Source of the DNA: Ignavibacteria bacterium | Lineage (GTDB): Bacteria; Bacteroidota; Ignavibacteria; Kapaibacteriales; Kapaibacteriaceae | Length of the DNA stretch: 64,000 bases | Reading direction: 5' to 3' | Assembly (NCBI GenBank): GCA_016873895.1 | Contig: VGVV01000001.1 | Coordinates: 351,286 to 415,285, forward strand | Shown: positions 16,554 through 28,131 of the stretch, one piece after another | Position numbering within the stretch: the first letter of the stretch is position 1 | Layout: every line of letters begins with the position of its first letter | Position numbers and translations under genes: made by a program | The notes under the pieces: generated by a model | Seen by the model: the letters and a program-made list of their open reading frames with translations, nothing else | Databases searched by the model: none | What the model was told of the DNA's origin: nothing

Positions 16554-19500
16554 GGATTCCGCCAGAACGCGAGGTTAACCGCACAACATAGACGCCATCG
16601 GCTAGACCATCAACGTTAACTCGAATGTTCGAAGCCCCATCGGGAATCTCGGTATTGATCTGCGTGCGCACAACCTGACCCAAGCCGTTTACGATGTCGA
16701 TGGCAACAACATCAGCCCCCTGACTGCGAGCATGTATGCTAATTGCATCTTTGACTGGCAATGGCGGATTGAGTCGGAAGACTGTTCGCGGCGTATATTC
16801 GAACCAGAATCGTGGACCGCAGGCATCGACTACCACATATCCATCATTATCGGAGAATGTAAGGGGCTCGTATGCTGTAGCAAACATGCCCTTGATGTCG
16901 AGAGGCGTGCTGTCGGGAATAGCAGAATGGGCTGTGACATACAGCACAGCTAGAACTCCAGGCTTGCCAAACTGCTGTCCAGTAGGGTATACCGTAAATG
17001 TAACCTGAGCTGGCTGGGCGCTAGCTACCACACGCGAGTCCGGTGCATTACCGCCCTTGATCGAGTCCACTGTTAAGTTGATCTGCGTAAAACCAATAGA
17101 CCACTTCAGACTATCGAGCTGTGCGTCTTTGACGTCACTGTCAAGATGCACTGGTATCTCAACGATAGACTCTGGCGAAACGTTGTATTCATCTACACGG
17201 AGCTTTACATCATATGTAATCGGTACTCGTGGAGAGCGGGCCGAGCTGCGCAATCCAGCGGTTGAGATACTCGTGCATGCCGGACCAATGACAACTTGCG
17301 CGTCGATAAACAACAGTGCTGTATCCTGCCCGGCAACCACTGGGGCATATTCGGCATCAACAACCAACGACTCACCGCTGAGAATCGTTTTGCCCATCAA
17401 AGGTGTTAGCAACGTCCAATGCGGACGCACCTGCTGCACGCGCACATTACGAATGAACATGTCGTACATCGACGGATTGCTGATGGTAATGCTACCCGAT
17501 GTAACCGTGCCCTTCAGAATCTCTGGCAATACCAGTGGGTCTGGCGTAACCACCAGCTTAGGAATCTCACCGATGTCAATCTTAGCAGTTACTGTATCTA
17601 CATCGTTGCAGAGCCGATCCTGTATGAAAAACTGAGCAAAGCTCGTTGTATTTGCCGGCAGCAGAGAAGGCTGCATGTCTACATAGATCGTTGCCCTGCC
17701 GCCTGGACCAAGGTTTACAGTCTTTGGGGTAATAGAGAATCCTAACGGGGCTCGTGTGTCGCTGATATCAACAACAGTTGAGACAGTCCCATTGTTTTGA
17801 ATTGTAAACTCTTTTCTAATGATAGGACTGCATGGCAGAACCGATCCGCCGTCGATGAACTTCGGCGTTACTACTATGTCAACATTATCGACTACACCCT
17901 CAAGGTTTACTGTAGCATCGCCTTCATCAACATCTGTATCAACGATCAACGTTGCGAGGGATCTTCCAAATACTGTTGGAGTAAATGCGATGTCTATAGC
18001 TATCGGTTTTCCGGGGTCTACAACAAACGGCGTTGGTGGCCCAACAACCTTAAATGGGGTGCCTTGCTCTGCAATTCTGGCAAGGAATACGCGAACAGGA
18101 CGGTTGCCGCGTACTTCTACGGTAACCTGTTTCGTAGACATCTGAGGTTTGCATTCAACAAGCCAATTTAGCGAGCTGGGTCCGACGGTTACATCAGCAT
18201 TGAACGCGCGGAAGTAGATCTGTGCAGTAGAACGCGTAATACACGTGGTAGATGCTGTTACTTCGATTGTACCATTGTACGTTGCCGGAGCTTGTGAAGA
18301 CCACTCAAAGTTGATTACTATGCTGTCGTCCTTACGAAGCTTACGTGGTAGCGATGGCAAGAGATATGTCAGTGTTGCTGGAAGGGGTGAAATACGAATA
18401 GAAGTTATCGTTGCGCTATCTCCAGTCTGAAGGCGGATGACGCATCGCCCCTTTAGTGGAATACCTACATCAGCAGAGTCTGCAATGCGCGTTGGAGTAA
18501 TACTTATGGCAATGTTCTCGACCGTGCCACGCACAATCACAACATAGACTGAGTCACACGGGGAAACGCGCACGAAGACCGTATCCTGAAATGCCCCAAG
18601 TTTGGTTGCTTTATAGGAAACTGGAATCTGGCGTGCCTGACCAGTTGACAGCGTGAATGTACCGCTTGGCAGACCACTGATGTTTTGGCTGTTCGTCCAT
18701 GATGTGATGTCGGCCATTGTCGAGCCAACGTTCGTTACAGTAACGTTGCGCTCTAGTGTAGCCCCTTCGCAAATCGAACCGAGATCAATGATCTTAGGAT
18801 TTATCGTAATTGATGGTTGATTGGAAACACCACGAAGGGCAATCGTCCATGGATTTTTCGATCCGCGAGCTTTTGTAAGATCATCATGCTGCATCGTGAG
18901 CGATGAGTTGTCTTTACCTGTTCCACCTGTAAATGAAACGAGCAACGTATCAAGTCCACCGGCTGGAATAACCCACGGCACACCCTTTCGACCGCTCTTC
19001 ATACCCAGAAATGTAAATGCTGTTGAGGCATTCATGTCTAGTGTGATTGCGCCAATATTGAGCTGTGCATTGCCCGTGTTGAGAACTGGTATTTCTATCG
19101 TATCGGATCTGCCACACCCTGTCTGCACATAGGCAGTGGGCACAGAGGTGAATATTGGGGACTGACCGTAAACGCGAACAGTTATAATTGTGTCGCGCTG
19201 ACATGGCCCCAGGCGCACGCGGAATTTCGCTTGTATCCAGCCTGTATCACGCGGGGTTGCCGTAACGTACGTGAGCGTGCCGTCTGTACGCACCTGCGCT
19301 GGCAATTGTCCGACAGTGAGCGAGATTGTAGTGTCGCCGCTGATACGAGTTATGCTAACGATTGATTCGAGATTGGCAGAAGACGTTGATCTCCACATCG
19401 ATGTTTTCGATGTGGGAGATCCAACTGGTGCATTGAATGAGATGAGAGTATCTACTGGATTAGCAGTGCGCTGACGTCCGTTACCCTCTAGTGATACAAC

Positions 19501-20790
19501 CAGTGTTGTTTCAGGCTCCTGAAATGTTGCCTGTATTGTTGCGTAATGGGGCCCCTGCTGATTGGGACGATACTCAACAATCACCGCAAGAGAATCACAT
19601 GAAGAAATCGTTGCGGCAATAGGAGTATTCACAATGCGAAACTGTGCGGCATCAACTCCATTCAGGGTTACGCTCCATGGCGAGCTAAACCAGTTTCGAT
19701 TTCTAAACCGTATTGTGTCCCGCGCAACACTGTCGGGGCAAACTCCTACGAACTTTACCACCGTGTCGCTCTGCGTACGCAAAGCAGGAGCCGTGCGGAA
19801 GATTCCACCACCGACAACCCAACCATTGTTATCGTCGACAAAAAAGATATCGTCTGTGCCAGCCCCATCCAAACCACAGGAACGCTTCTGCCAGGTTTGT
19901 CCTGCATTGGACGTATAGTAGACAGATTCTGCCCAACCCGCTGCCCAGCCGCGCTGTGCATCGCGAAGGAACGTGCCAAACATGTCCTGTCCAGTTTGAA
20001 AATCGCGCCATGTTGCGCCCATATCCGTGCTAAAACGCATGCCATTTGTTGGGCCAGGACCCGAAGCACAACGCGCACCGGAATTCGGTATCAGCACGGA
20101 ATTACCAAACATGGCAAGTTCTTCGTGCCATGGGTTATTTGTGCCGGTATAGTTGAGAACGGCCCACTGTGCTCCATTATCCTGAGATCTGAACAGCGTG
20201 CCACTGCCGATCGCATAAAGCGTATTGGCAGGCATGCTTGCATCCCAATAGGGATCCGACATCGTAGAGCGCGGTTCTGGGTGGGTGTAAACTGTGAATG
20301 TTGCGCCACCATCTAGGGTTCGAAAAAATGAACTGGTACCGCATCCACCTCCTGTGAACCAGCCTTCGTTCACATTCTTGAACCATCCACCCCAGACCAT
20401 TGGAGATGCGGCCGGCTTGATGTTTGTCCATGTCTTTCCGCCATCTACAGATTTGTACATGCCACATGGACCCGAGCAATAACCCGTGTTTTGATCCAAA
20501 AACTGAATGTACTCTAGATGGCATGCCCCTAGCGCAGGATCAACTTTTGTTCCCTGCCACGTGTTGCCGCCGTCTGTGGTGCGCACAACATACCCGCCGT
20601 TTTGGTCGCACGCCCAACCGTAGTTGGAGTTCCCGGGCAGAAAGAAAATGTCAAGGTAGTAGCCGGTGTTGTACGGACTTGGCAGAGTTACTTTTTGCCA
20701 ACGCTGCGCAGTTTGCCCATAGGCTTCGAAAGCAAGTACAAGCAGGGCAATGATGGTAGTCAGGCGGATCACTTTCTGATGGCCTAACAT
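16525..20790 (-). CDS. Very large secreted protein: Asp-box propeller, HYDIN-like repeats, T9SS sorting domain
   Basis: A 1421-residue exported protein. After a signal peptide (about 1-25) the first 300 residues contain at least six Asp-box-like motifs, for example RTTDGGNTW, KSVDGGKTW and RTLDGGATF, typical of sortilin/BNR-type beta-propellers. Next comes a long series of Ig-like domains of the choice-of-anchor-D/HYDIN type (repeated IDLGSICEGATLERNVTVTN, IDGGSVLPCSPIIRKEFTI and similar), then a cohesin-like region and a C-terminal T9SS sorting domain (from about AISIHARSQGADVVAIDI to the end). It is likely exported by T9SS and fixed to the cell surface. It starts 27 bases after purA on the same strand, an odd neighbour for a surface protein, and its 3' end overlaps the convergent gene by 29 bases. 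Confidence 0.82.
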   Translation of the reverse strand: MLGHQKVIRLTTIIALLVLAFEAYGQTAQRWQKVTLPSPYNTGYYLDIFFLPGNSNYGWACDQNGGYVVRTTDGGNTWQGTKVDPALGACHLEYIQFLDQNTGYCSGPCGMYKSVDGGKTWTNIKPAASPMVWGGWFKNVNEGWFTGGGCGTSSFFRTLDGGATFTVYTHPEPRSTMSDPYWDASMPANTLYAIGSGTLFRSQDNGAQWAVLNYTGTNNPWHEELAMFGNSVLIPNSGARCASGPGPTNGMRFSTDMGATWRDFQTGQDMFGTFLRDAQRGWAAGWAESVYYTSNAGQTWQKRSCGLDGAGTDDIFFVDDNNGWVVGGGIFRTAPALRTQSDTVVKFVGVCPDSVARDTIRFRNRNWFSSPWSVTLNGVDAAQFRIVNTPIAATISSCDSLAVIVEYRPNQQGPHYATIQATFQEPETTLVVSLEGNGRQRTANPVDTLISFNAPVGSPTSKTSMWRSTSSANLESIVSITRISGDTTISLTVGQLPAQVRTDGTLTYVTATPRDTGWIQAKFRVRLGPCQRDTIITVRVYGQSPIFTSVPTAYVQTGCGRSDTIEIPVLNTGNAQLNIGAITLDMNASTAFTFLGMKSGRKGVPWVIPAGGLDTLLVSFTGGTGKDNSSLTMQHDDLTKARGSKNPWTIALRGVSNQPSITINPKIIDLGSICEGATLERNVTVTNVGSTMADITSWTNSQNISGLPSGTFTLSTGQARQIPVSYKATKLGAFQDTVFVRVSPCDSVYVVIVRGTVENIAISITPTRIADSADVGIPLKGRCVIRLQTGDSATITSIRISPLPATLTYLLPSLPRKLRKDDSIVINFEWSSQAPATYNGTIEVTASTTCITRSTAQIYFRAFNADVTVGPSSLNWLVECKPQMSTKQVTVEVRGNRPVRVFLARIAEQGTPFKVVGPPTPFVVDPGKPIAIDIAFTPTVFGRSLATLIVDTDVDEGDATVNLEGVVDNVDIVVTPKFIDGGSVLPCSPIIRKEFTIQNNGTVSTVVDISDTRAPLGFSITPKTVNLGPGGRATIYVDMQPSLLPANTTSFAQFFIQDRLCNDVDTVTAKIDIGEIPKLVVTPDPLVLPEILKGTVTSGSITISNPSMYDMFIRNVRVQQVRPHWTLLTPLMGKTILSGESLVVDAEYAPVVAGQDTALLFIDAQVVIGPACTSISTAGLRSSARSPRVPITYDVKLRVDEYNVSPESIVEIPVHLDSDVKDAQLDSLKWSIGFTQINLTVDSIKGGNAPDSRVVASAQPAQVTFTVYPTGQQFGKPGVLAVLYVTAHSAIPDSTPLDIKGMFATAYEPLTFSDNDGYVVVDACGPRFWFEYTPRTVFRLNPPLPVKDAISIHARSQGADVVAIDIVNGLGQVVRTQINTEIPDGASNIRVNVDGLADGVYVVRLTSRSGGILIATVPLSR

Positions 20791-20817
20791 AGGAAAACTA
20801 TCGAGAAGTTTCAGGTC

Positions 20818-23077
<2,260 letters not shown>

Positions 23078-23078
23078 C

Positions 23079-25130
23079 TTACACCGTCCTCTTCTGTCCA
23101 ATGTTAAGTGTAGTTGCGCCGCTCATGATGATTAGTTGGAACATAGCGCGAGTTACCACCACGGCTGTAAAGAGCGTAACTACTGCACCAACAAGCAACG
23201 TGATGGCAAAGCCCTTGATCGGACCAGAGCCCCAGATCATAAGAGGAATAGCACCAATGATGTTGGTCAAGTTTGAGTCCAAAATGGCGCTCCATGCACG
23301 ATTAAAGCCTTGTTCTACCGCCGTCTTGAGCGTCTTGCCGGCATACATCTCTTCGCGCATACGCTCGAAGATCAGGATGTTGGCATCAACGGCCATAGCT
23401 GTTGAAAGGATCAGAGCGGCGATACCTGGAAGTGTGAGCGTTCCGCCGAAGGCAGCCAACCCTGCAACAACCAACAATCCGTTCATGACAAGCGCAACGT
23501 CTGCGATGGCACCACCGACAGAATAGTATGCAAGCATGAAGACGATGATTAGCGCAAACGAAATCGCCGAGCTCGTAAGACCGCGATTGATAGAATCTTC
23601 TCCAAGTGATGGACCAATCACGCGCTCTTCGATGATTTTCACTGGTGCCTTCAACGCGCCAGCCTTCAAGACAACTGCAAGGCGTGTTGCATCTTCTGGC
23701 GAGAATGCACCTGAGATCTGTGATGATCCGTTGGCAATCTTGTTCTGAACTGTTGGGGCAGACCATACACGGTCGTCCAATACAATAGCGATACGCTTGC
23801 CAATGTTGGCTCCGGTGATCTTTGACCACTCCTCAGAACCTTCATCGTTCATCGACATGCTCACAACAGGCTTGTTTGTATTGTCAAAACTTGGGTACGC
23901 ATCTTGAATAACATCGCCAACCAAGTCTGCTTCGCGAGACACACCGTAGACTTCAAAGAAGTCTGGCTTAGCACCCTTCTGCGTTGTGTTCCCTGTTGCC
24001 GAAAGAAGGATATCCAGTGAAGCAGGCATAGACTCACGAACGCGTGGATCGTTGAGAACAGATACGAACTCGTCTACCTTTTCTGCTGGAATTCGGAAGC
24101 TGAAGATTCCATCCTTTGGCAAGTCTTCTGGTTTGAAATTGTTGATCTTTAATCCAACGAGATCAAAGCTCTGTGGCTGAGATTCTTCGTTAGCTGCTAC
24201 ACTTCCAAAAACCATGTACGTGAAAGGGAAGTCTGCTTTGATCCGGCGAATCTTTTCTGCATCGCTTAGCCCCTTATATGGGTCTTGTGGACCCTTTTTC
24301 GAGGTGTCTGCCGCAACCTTCGACGTGTCTTTCATTGTTGTGTCTGCTGCTACCGATGCAGTATCCTTTGCTGTTGTATCAACAACTGTGGCTGCTACAC
24401 CTAAACGCAGGTTTCGTACGGCTTGGTCGATGCCATACATCGCCTTGATCATCGATGCATCCATCATCACACGCTTAAACTCCAAACGAGCCGTCTGCGA
24501 GAGAAGTTTGCGCATTTGCAGTGTGTCTTGTTCGTCTGGCATTTCGATAACAAGACGGCGTGTGCCCTGCTTCTGGATGCTTACTTCCGAAACATTGTAC
24601 TTGTTGATCCGCTGCGAAAGAACGATTTGGGCCTGCTCAACTGCTTCATCGGCATCGCGACGGAGCTTGTTCTCAACCGCTTCCTCTGTTAGAGGTGTTG
24701 CCTGGAAGTAATTGATGAGGCTCTTGCCCTTACCACGGAAGTTTTCGAGGAAGGTTGCAAGCACATCGCGGTCTGAATTGTCAGTTGCTTTGCGCGTTTC
24801 ATCAATGACGCTCTTAAAAACATCATCGATTGCCTGCGGATCTGCAGATGACTCGATGAGTTTGAGGACGTCTACTTCCAGAGTAAGGTATGTGCCGCCG
24901 CGCAGGTCAAGTCCCAACTTGAGACGTCCGGCACGGGCACTCGCCATATCCTCGGCATGAGTACTGTCCCACTTTGCTAAGGCGATACGCCCCTTGAGAG
25001 AAGTATCGGCAGCAAGGTCACCACGCTCAGCTGTGAGCGAAGAATAACCGTACGTAGGCCACAGCAAAATTGCGGCCGCAGCGATCGGAGCAAAAATGAG
25101 CATCCATTTGCTCAATGAATTCCAGCGCAA
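23079..25130 (-). CDS. secD: Protein translocase subunit SecD
   Basis: The larger subunit of the SecDF export motor. One N-terminal helix, a large periplasmic P1 region (ARAGRLKLGLDLRGGTYLTLEVD) and five more helices are visible, with the family motifs LAVVLKAGALKAPVKIIEERVIGPSLGEDSI and AMAVDANILIFERMREE. The frame is open to 25298, but that would overlap the divergent trmB. A TTG at 25130, preceded by GGAGG at 25135-25139, gives a normal N-terminus (LRWNSLSKWMLIFAPI). The ATG at 25103 is a less likely alternative. Between residues about 250 and 284 is a Thr/Asp/Lys-rich repeat linker not usual in SecD. At 683 residues it is longer than many homologues. Confidence 0.92.
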   Translation of the reverse strand: MRWNSLSKWMLIFAPIAAAAILLWPTYGYSSLTAERGDLAADTSLKGRIALAKWDSTHAEDMASARAGRLKLGLDLRGGTYLTLEVDVLKLIESSADPQAIDDVFKSVIDETRKATDNSDRDVLATFLENFRGKGKSLINYFQATPLTEEAVENKLRRDADEAVEQAQIVLSQRINKYNVSEVSIQKQGTRRLVIEMPDEQDTLQMRKLLSQTARLEFKRVMMDASMIKAMYGIDQAVRNLRLGVAATVVDTTAKDTASVAADTTMKDTSKVAADTSKKGPQDPYKGLSDAEKIRRIKADFPFTYMVFGSVAANEESQPQSFDLVGLKINNFKPEDLPKDGIFSFRIPAEKVDEFVSVLNDPRVRESMPASLDILLSATGNTTQKGAKPDFFEVYGVSREADLVGDVIQDAYPSFDNTNKPVVSMSMNDEGSEEWSKITGANIGKRIAIVLDDRVWSAPTVQNKIANGSSQISGAFSPEDATRLAVVLKAGALKAPVKIIEERVIGPSLGEDSINRGLTSSAISFALIIVFMLAYYSVGGAIADVALVMNGLLVVAGLAAFGGTLTLPGIAALILSTAMAVDANILIFERMREEMYAGKTLKTAVEQGFNRAWSAILDSNLTNIIGAIPLMIWGSGPIKGFAITLLVGAVVTLFTAVVVTRAMFQLIIMSGATTLNIGQKRTV
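24279..24380 (-). repeat. Low-complexity Thr/Asp/Lys/Ala linker in SecD
   Basis: The DNA encodes a run in which the pattern DTxxKDTxxVAADT recurs (VVDTTAKDTASVAADTT, then MKDTSKVAADTSKKG). It sits inside the periplasmic P1 region of SecD and looks like an internally repeated flexible linker. Confidence 0.6.
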
Positions 25131-25134
25131 GAGT

Positions 25135-25139
25135 CCTCC
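25135..25139 (-). promoter_or_regulatory. Shine-Dalgarno sequence deciding the secD start
   Basis: The minus strand reads GGAGG four bases before the TTG at 25130. No other in-frame start nearby has such a site, which supports a TTG start for secD. Confidence 0.6.
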
Positions 25140-25210
25140 AAGACAATCTTTCGGCAACGTCTTTCCACCCCCACATACGGTGGCGGAAGGACGGCGAATA
25201 TACGGAATGC

Positions 25211-25218
25211 TAACTTTG
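25211..25218 (+). promoter_or_regulatory. Candidate -7 element for the trmB operon
   Basis: TAACTTTG matches TAnnTTTG and ends only eight bases before the trmB ATG at 25227, so the transcript would begin at or next to the start codon. It heads the long plus-strand gene run to 34342. Confidence 0.45.
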
Positions 25219-25226
25219 TAGAGCCC

Positions 25227-25925
25227 ATGGATAGAAGAACTGCTGAAACTCCCGAAATAGACTGGTCCAAATACCCTGTGCCCAGGGTGCGGCACCATGT
25301 GAATTCACAGGCCTATTTACCGGCCCACCAACACCTATTTGTTCACCACCAATACCCCCCTCTTCGCACCGATGCTGAATGGGGCTCCTGGTTTGCCAAT
25401 TCCAAGCCTGCTAGTGTATTGGACCTCGGGTGCGGACGTGGCGCATTTTTGATTCGCCATGCGCTAACCCATCCAAATGTCAACATCTTGGGTGTAGAAG
25501 TACGCGAATCTCTGGCCGACTATATTAACGGAGTGATTTCTGGGGAGGGGTTGAAAAATGCCCATGCCCTGTGGTATACACTTGCAAACGGACTCGATTG
25601 GATTCAGCCGGGGTCGATCGATTACGCAGTGTATCTGTTCCCTGACCCATGGCCCAAGAAGCGCCACCATAAGCGTCGAGCATTTTCCCAGGGATTTCTC
25701 AAGATGGTTCACAGGGTGCTCGTACCGGGCGGACGTCTTTACCTTGCAACCGACCGTGAAAACGTAGATGCCTATCAACGCGAGGTGCTCTCGGCATCCT
25801 CGCTTTTTTCGATCAGCCCCTTGATGGACGATACCACATGGCCTTTCCGCTTTACAACTGATCAGCAGATGTTCTGTGATGCAAAAGGAATACCCTACGT
25901 GCGATATGCTGCGGAGAAGTGCTAA
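25227..25925 (+). CDS. trmB: tRNA (guanine-N7-)-methyltransferase
   Basis: Methylates N7 of guanosine 46 in the variable loop of tRNA using S-adenosylmethionine. The 232-residue protein has the SAM-binding motif SVLDLGCGRGAFL (about residues 63-75), an acidic second motif (NILGVEVRE) and the TrmB signature LFPDPWPKKRHHKRR (about 137-151), followed by RVLVPGGRLYLATD. It heads a long string of same-strand genes. The stop codon (25923-25925) is immediately followed by the GTG start of aat. The nearby TAnnTTTG box suggests a leaderless message. Confidence 0.94.
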   Translation: MDRRTAETPEIDWSKYPVPRVRHHVNSQAYLPAHQHLFVHHQYPPLRTDAEWGSWFANSKPASVLDLGCGRGAFLIRHALTHPNVNILGVEVRESLADYINGVISGEGLKNAHALWYTLANGLDWIQPGSIDYAVYLFPDPWPKKRHHKRRAFSQGFLKMVHRVLVPGGRLYLATDRENVDAYQREVLSASSLFSISPLMDDTTWPFRFTTDQQMFCDAKGIPYVRYAAEKC

Positions 25926-26495
25926 GTGCTCTTAGCTGAGGTAGTTATCATGGGTTACCAGCAGGGTTTCTTTCCCATGGGCGACCCCGAGACTGGCAGC
26001 GTGTATTGGCACCGGCCCGATCCGAGGGCGGTAATCCCTCTTGATGCAGTACGATTTTCGCGATCTCTGCGTCGGACGGTACGAAAAGAAACCTACAAAT
26101 CGACAATAAATGCGAGTTTTGATACGGTAATTCTGCGATGTCAAGAACGTGAAGACACGTGGATAACCGACGACATCATCAGCACCTATACTCAACTTCA
26201 TTACATGGGTTACGCACACAGCGTTGAGACATGGCTAAACGATGAACTTGTCGGTGGTCTTTATGGCGTTGCTATCAATGGCGCATTCTTTGGTGAGTCT
26301 ATGTTTTCCAGAAAGCCAGATGCGTCGAAGGTGGCGTTTGTTCGGTTGATCCAGCACATACATGCACGTGGGTTTACTCTTCTGGACACACAATACATCA
26401 ATGAGTTTACCGCATCACTTGGTGCAATTGAAATCAGCGACGCTCACTATCAAGAACAACTCTCCATTGCTCTCTCCACGTCCGCAACATTCTAG
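25926..26495 (+). CDS. aat: Leucyl/phenylalanyl-tRNA-protein transferase
   Basis: Transfers Leu or Phe from tRNA to proteins with N-terminal Arg or Lys, marking them for ClpS/ClpAP degradation (N-end rule). Motifs are GYQQGFFPMGDPETG, WHRPDPRAVIPLD, the WITDDIISTYTQLHYMGYAHSVE region that binds the aminoacyl end, and GGLYGVAINGAFFGESMFS. At 189 residues it is on the short side but complete. The GTG start at 25926 abuts the trmB stop and has GGAG at 25913-25916. The 3' end overlaps the beginning of the next gene if that gene uses the TTG at 26467. Confidence 0.93.
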   Translation: MLLAEVVIMGYQQGFFPMGDPETGSVYWHRPDPRAVIPLDAVRFSRSLRRTVRKETYKSTINASFDTVILRCQEREDTWITDDIISTYTQLHYMGYAHSVETWLNDELVGGLYGVAINGAFFGESMFSRKPDASKVAFVRLIQHIHARGFTLLDTQYINEFTASLGAIEISDAHYQEQLSIALSTSATF

Positions 26496-28131
26496 GGTGC
26501 TTCTAGCAATCGGTTCTGCAATTGCATTGCTAATCGTGCAATCGTGTAACACGGTGTATTATAAGCGGCATGCCGATCCACCGCCTCCTCCGCCACCACC
26601 ACCTACGTGTGCGGCATTGCCGGTTAAGGACTCAGCGGGATTGTTGAAGCTAGACACGGTTACACCAACCATACCACATGTGCGATACTATGTATTCGAG
26701 CGCGTTCAGGGGGCATCGAGCAACTTGCAAGAGTATGGTCTGCTACCCGTCGAGAATAATGAGGAGCGGTGCCTCCTCATCCGTGGCGCCGACATGAAGT
26801 CGGCGTGGTATGTAGCAAGTTCAAAAACCGGACCTTCATCAATTGCCATAGCGCCCTGGGATGGCGCAGAGACATCGATGCTACTGTCCCGTATTGTTGA
26901 TCACGGCAACCATCGCGACGGTGCCATAGTACAAGGTATCATAGATGGCAGTACCGTAGAGACAGACTCAGCTTCAATCGGATGTGATGATTCGCTTGCA
27001 TGGGATGGCCACCCTGCCCTATCGCCTAACCGAGATTGGATTGTGTTTGCCTCCAACCGTAGCGGCTCTCTGAATAGCACAGACCTTTGGTATGCTCGCC
27101 GTTATACAGATGGAAGTGTTGGGCCTGCACGCCCCCTTGCTGGAACGAACACCTATTGTGATGAGTTGTCGCCGTCGTTTTTACCTCAAACGTCGATGAC
27201 ACTCATGTTTAGCTCATCTGGTCATACCACCTTTGGTGGCTACGATGCTTTTGCTGCAGAGGTTTTCGAAGATGGAGACTCGTTAATTGCACGTAATGTG
27301 GCTAATCTTGGTGCGCCCATTAACACGTCGGCCGATGAGATTTTCCCTAGCATGTCGCCGAATGGTGTTGACTTATACGTAGCATCGAATCGAAACAACG
27401 GACGAGAGAGTTACCGTAAAGACTTTGATGTCTTTGTCGCATATCAACAAATCTCTGATGAAGGTCCGGTAGCAAAGCTGACTGGCCGTGTGGTAAACTC
27501 CCAAACTCAGCAGCCGGTGGTTGATGCAGAGGTAACCGCTCGTTCTTCATCTACACGACGAGTTTTTTCTTCAACGCGAACAGATAGTGCTGGATCGTAT
27601 TCCATAGATGTGCCAGTGAGCACCCCAGTGCAGATAACAGCACAATCCGATACTCTCTTCTATGACTCATACAGCGTTGAAATCCCAAAAGACTCGGCCA
27701 ACAGCATCATTGTACGAACAGAGCCAATAACGCTTTCAAAATCGTTAACGCTCCGCATGAATTTCCCAACGGCGGAATTCAACAACCCGTACCCTAGAAC
27801 ACTTGATTCCAATGGCATAGAAACAGCCAGAACATGGCAACTGGATATCGATGAGCTTGCGCAAAATGTTCTGTCTGGATCAACGAAGATCAAGAAGATA
27901 TCACTGGTTGGACACACCGATGATGTTGACACAGATGAATCAAATGTTGTTCTCGGTAAACAGCGAGTAGAATTTGTTATTGAGAGACTAGTCGAACGCG
28001 GCGTTCCGCGATCAATTCTCGAGGGTAGCAGTCAAGGCGAACAGCAATTGCTCAAACGCCGCAAAGATGAAACCATCGACTCTTGGCGTAAACGCTGCAG
28101 ACGGGTTGAACTTACTAAGGTTACGTCATGA
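26467..28131 (+). CDS. Outer-membrane lipoprotein with WD40-like, CRD and OmpA domains (PorE-like)
   Basis: About 554 residues. A lipoprotein signal with lipobox LIVQSC gives a lipidated Cys near residue 27, followed by a run of nine prolines. Then come WD40/PD40-type propeller blades (ALSPNRDWIVFASNRSG, PSFLPQTSMTLMFSSSG, PSMSPNGVDLYVASNRN), a carboxypeptidase-regulatory domain (GRVVNSQTQQPVVDAEV) and a C-terminal OmpA-type peptidoglycan-binding domain (LVGHTDDVDTDESNVVLGKQRVEFV). The order propeller-CRD-OmpA is that of PorE, the T9SS lipoprotein of Porphyromonas, though the N-terminal TPR part is missing here. Given the T9SS cargos in the window this role is plausible, but it is inferred. 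The start is uncertain: the TTG at 26467 gives a basic n-region; the GTG at 26497 and the upstream in-frame start at 26362 are alternatives. The stop overlaps the next ATG. Confidence 0.72.
   Translation: MLSPRPQHSRVLLAIGSAIALLIVQSCNTVYYKRHADPPPPPPPPPTCAALPVKDSAGLLKLDTVTPTIPHVRYYVFERVQGASSNLQEYGLLPVENNEERCLLIRGADMKSAWYVASSKTGPSSIAIAPWDGAETSMLLSRIVDHGNHRDGAIVQGIIDGSTVETDSASIGCDDSLAWDGHPALSPNRDWIVFASNRSGSLNSTDLWYARRYTDGSVGPARPLAGTNTYCDELSPSFLPQTSMTLMFSSSGHTTFGGYDAFAAEVFEDGDSLIARNVANLGAPINTSADEIFPSMSPNGVDLYVASNRNNGRESYRKDFDVFVAYQQISDEGPVAKLTGRVVNSQTQQPVVDAEVTARSSSTRRVFSSTRTDSAGSYSIDVPVSTPVQITAQSDTLFYDSYSVEIPKDSANSIIVRTEPITLSKSLTLRMNFPTAEFNNPYPRTLDSNGIETARTWQLDIDELAQNVLSGSTKIKKISLVGHTDDVDTDESNVVLGKQRVEFVIERLVERGVPRSILEGSSQGEQQLLKRRKDETIDSWRKRCRRVELTKVTS

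Noticed and set aside
17057..17635. 192-codon plus-strand frame inside the giant T9SS gene
   Set aside because: It lies wholly antisense to a well-supported gene, has no recognisable domain, and reads as a shadow frame. The same applies to 42917-43519, 49512-50144 and 57439-57963.
25131..25298. Longer secD frame
   Set aside because: It overlaps the divergent trmB gene; the TTG at 25130 has a good Shine-Dalgarno site and gives a normal SecD N-terminus.
26575..26605. CCT/CCA-rich run as a microsatellite of regulatory interest
   Set aside because: It encodes the nine-proline linker just after the lipidated cysteine; a normal spacer in outer-membrane lipoproteins.
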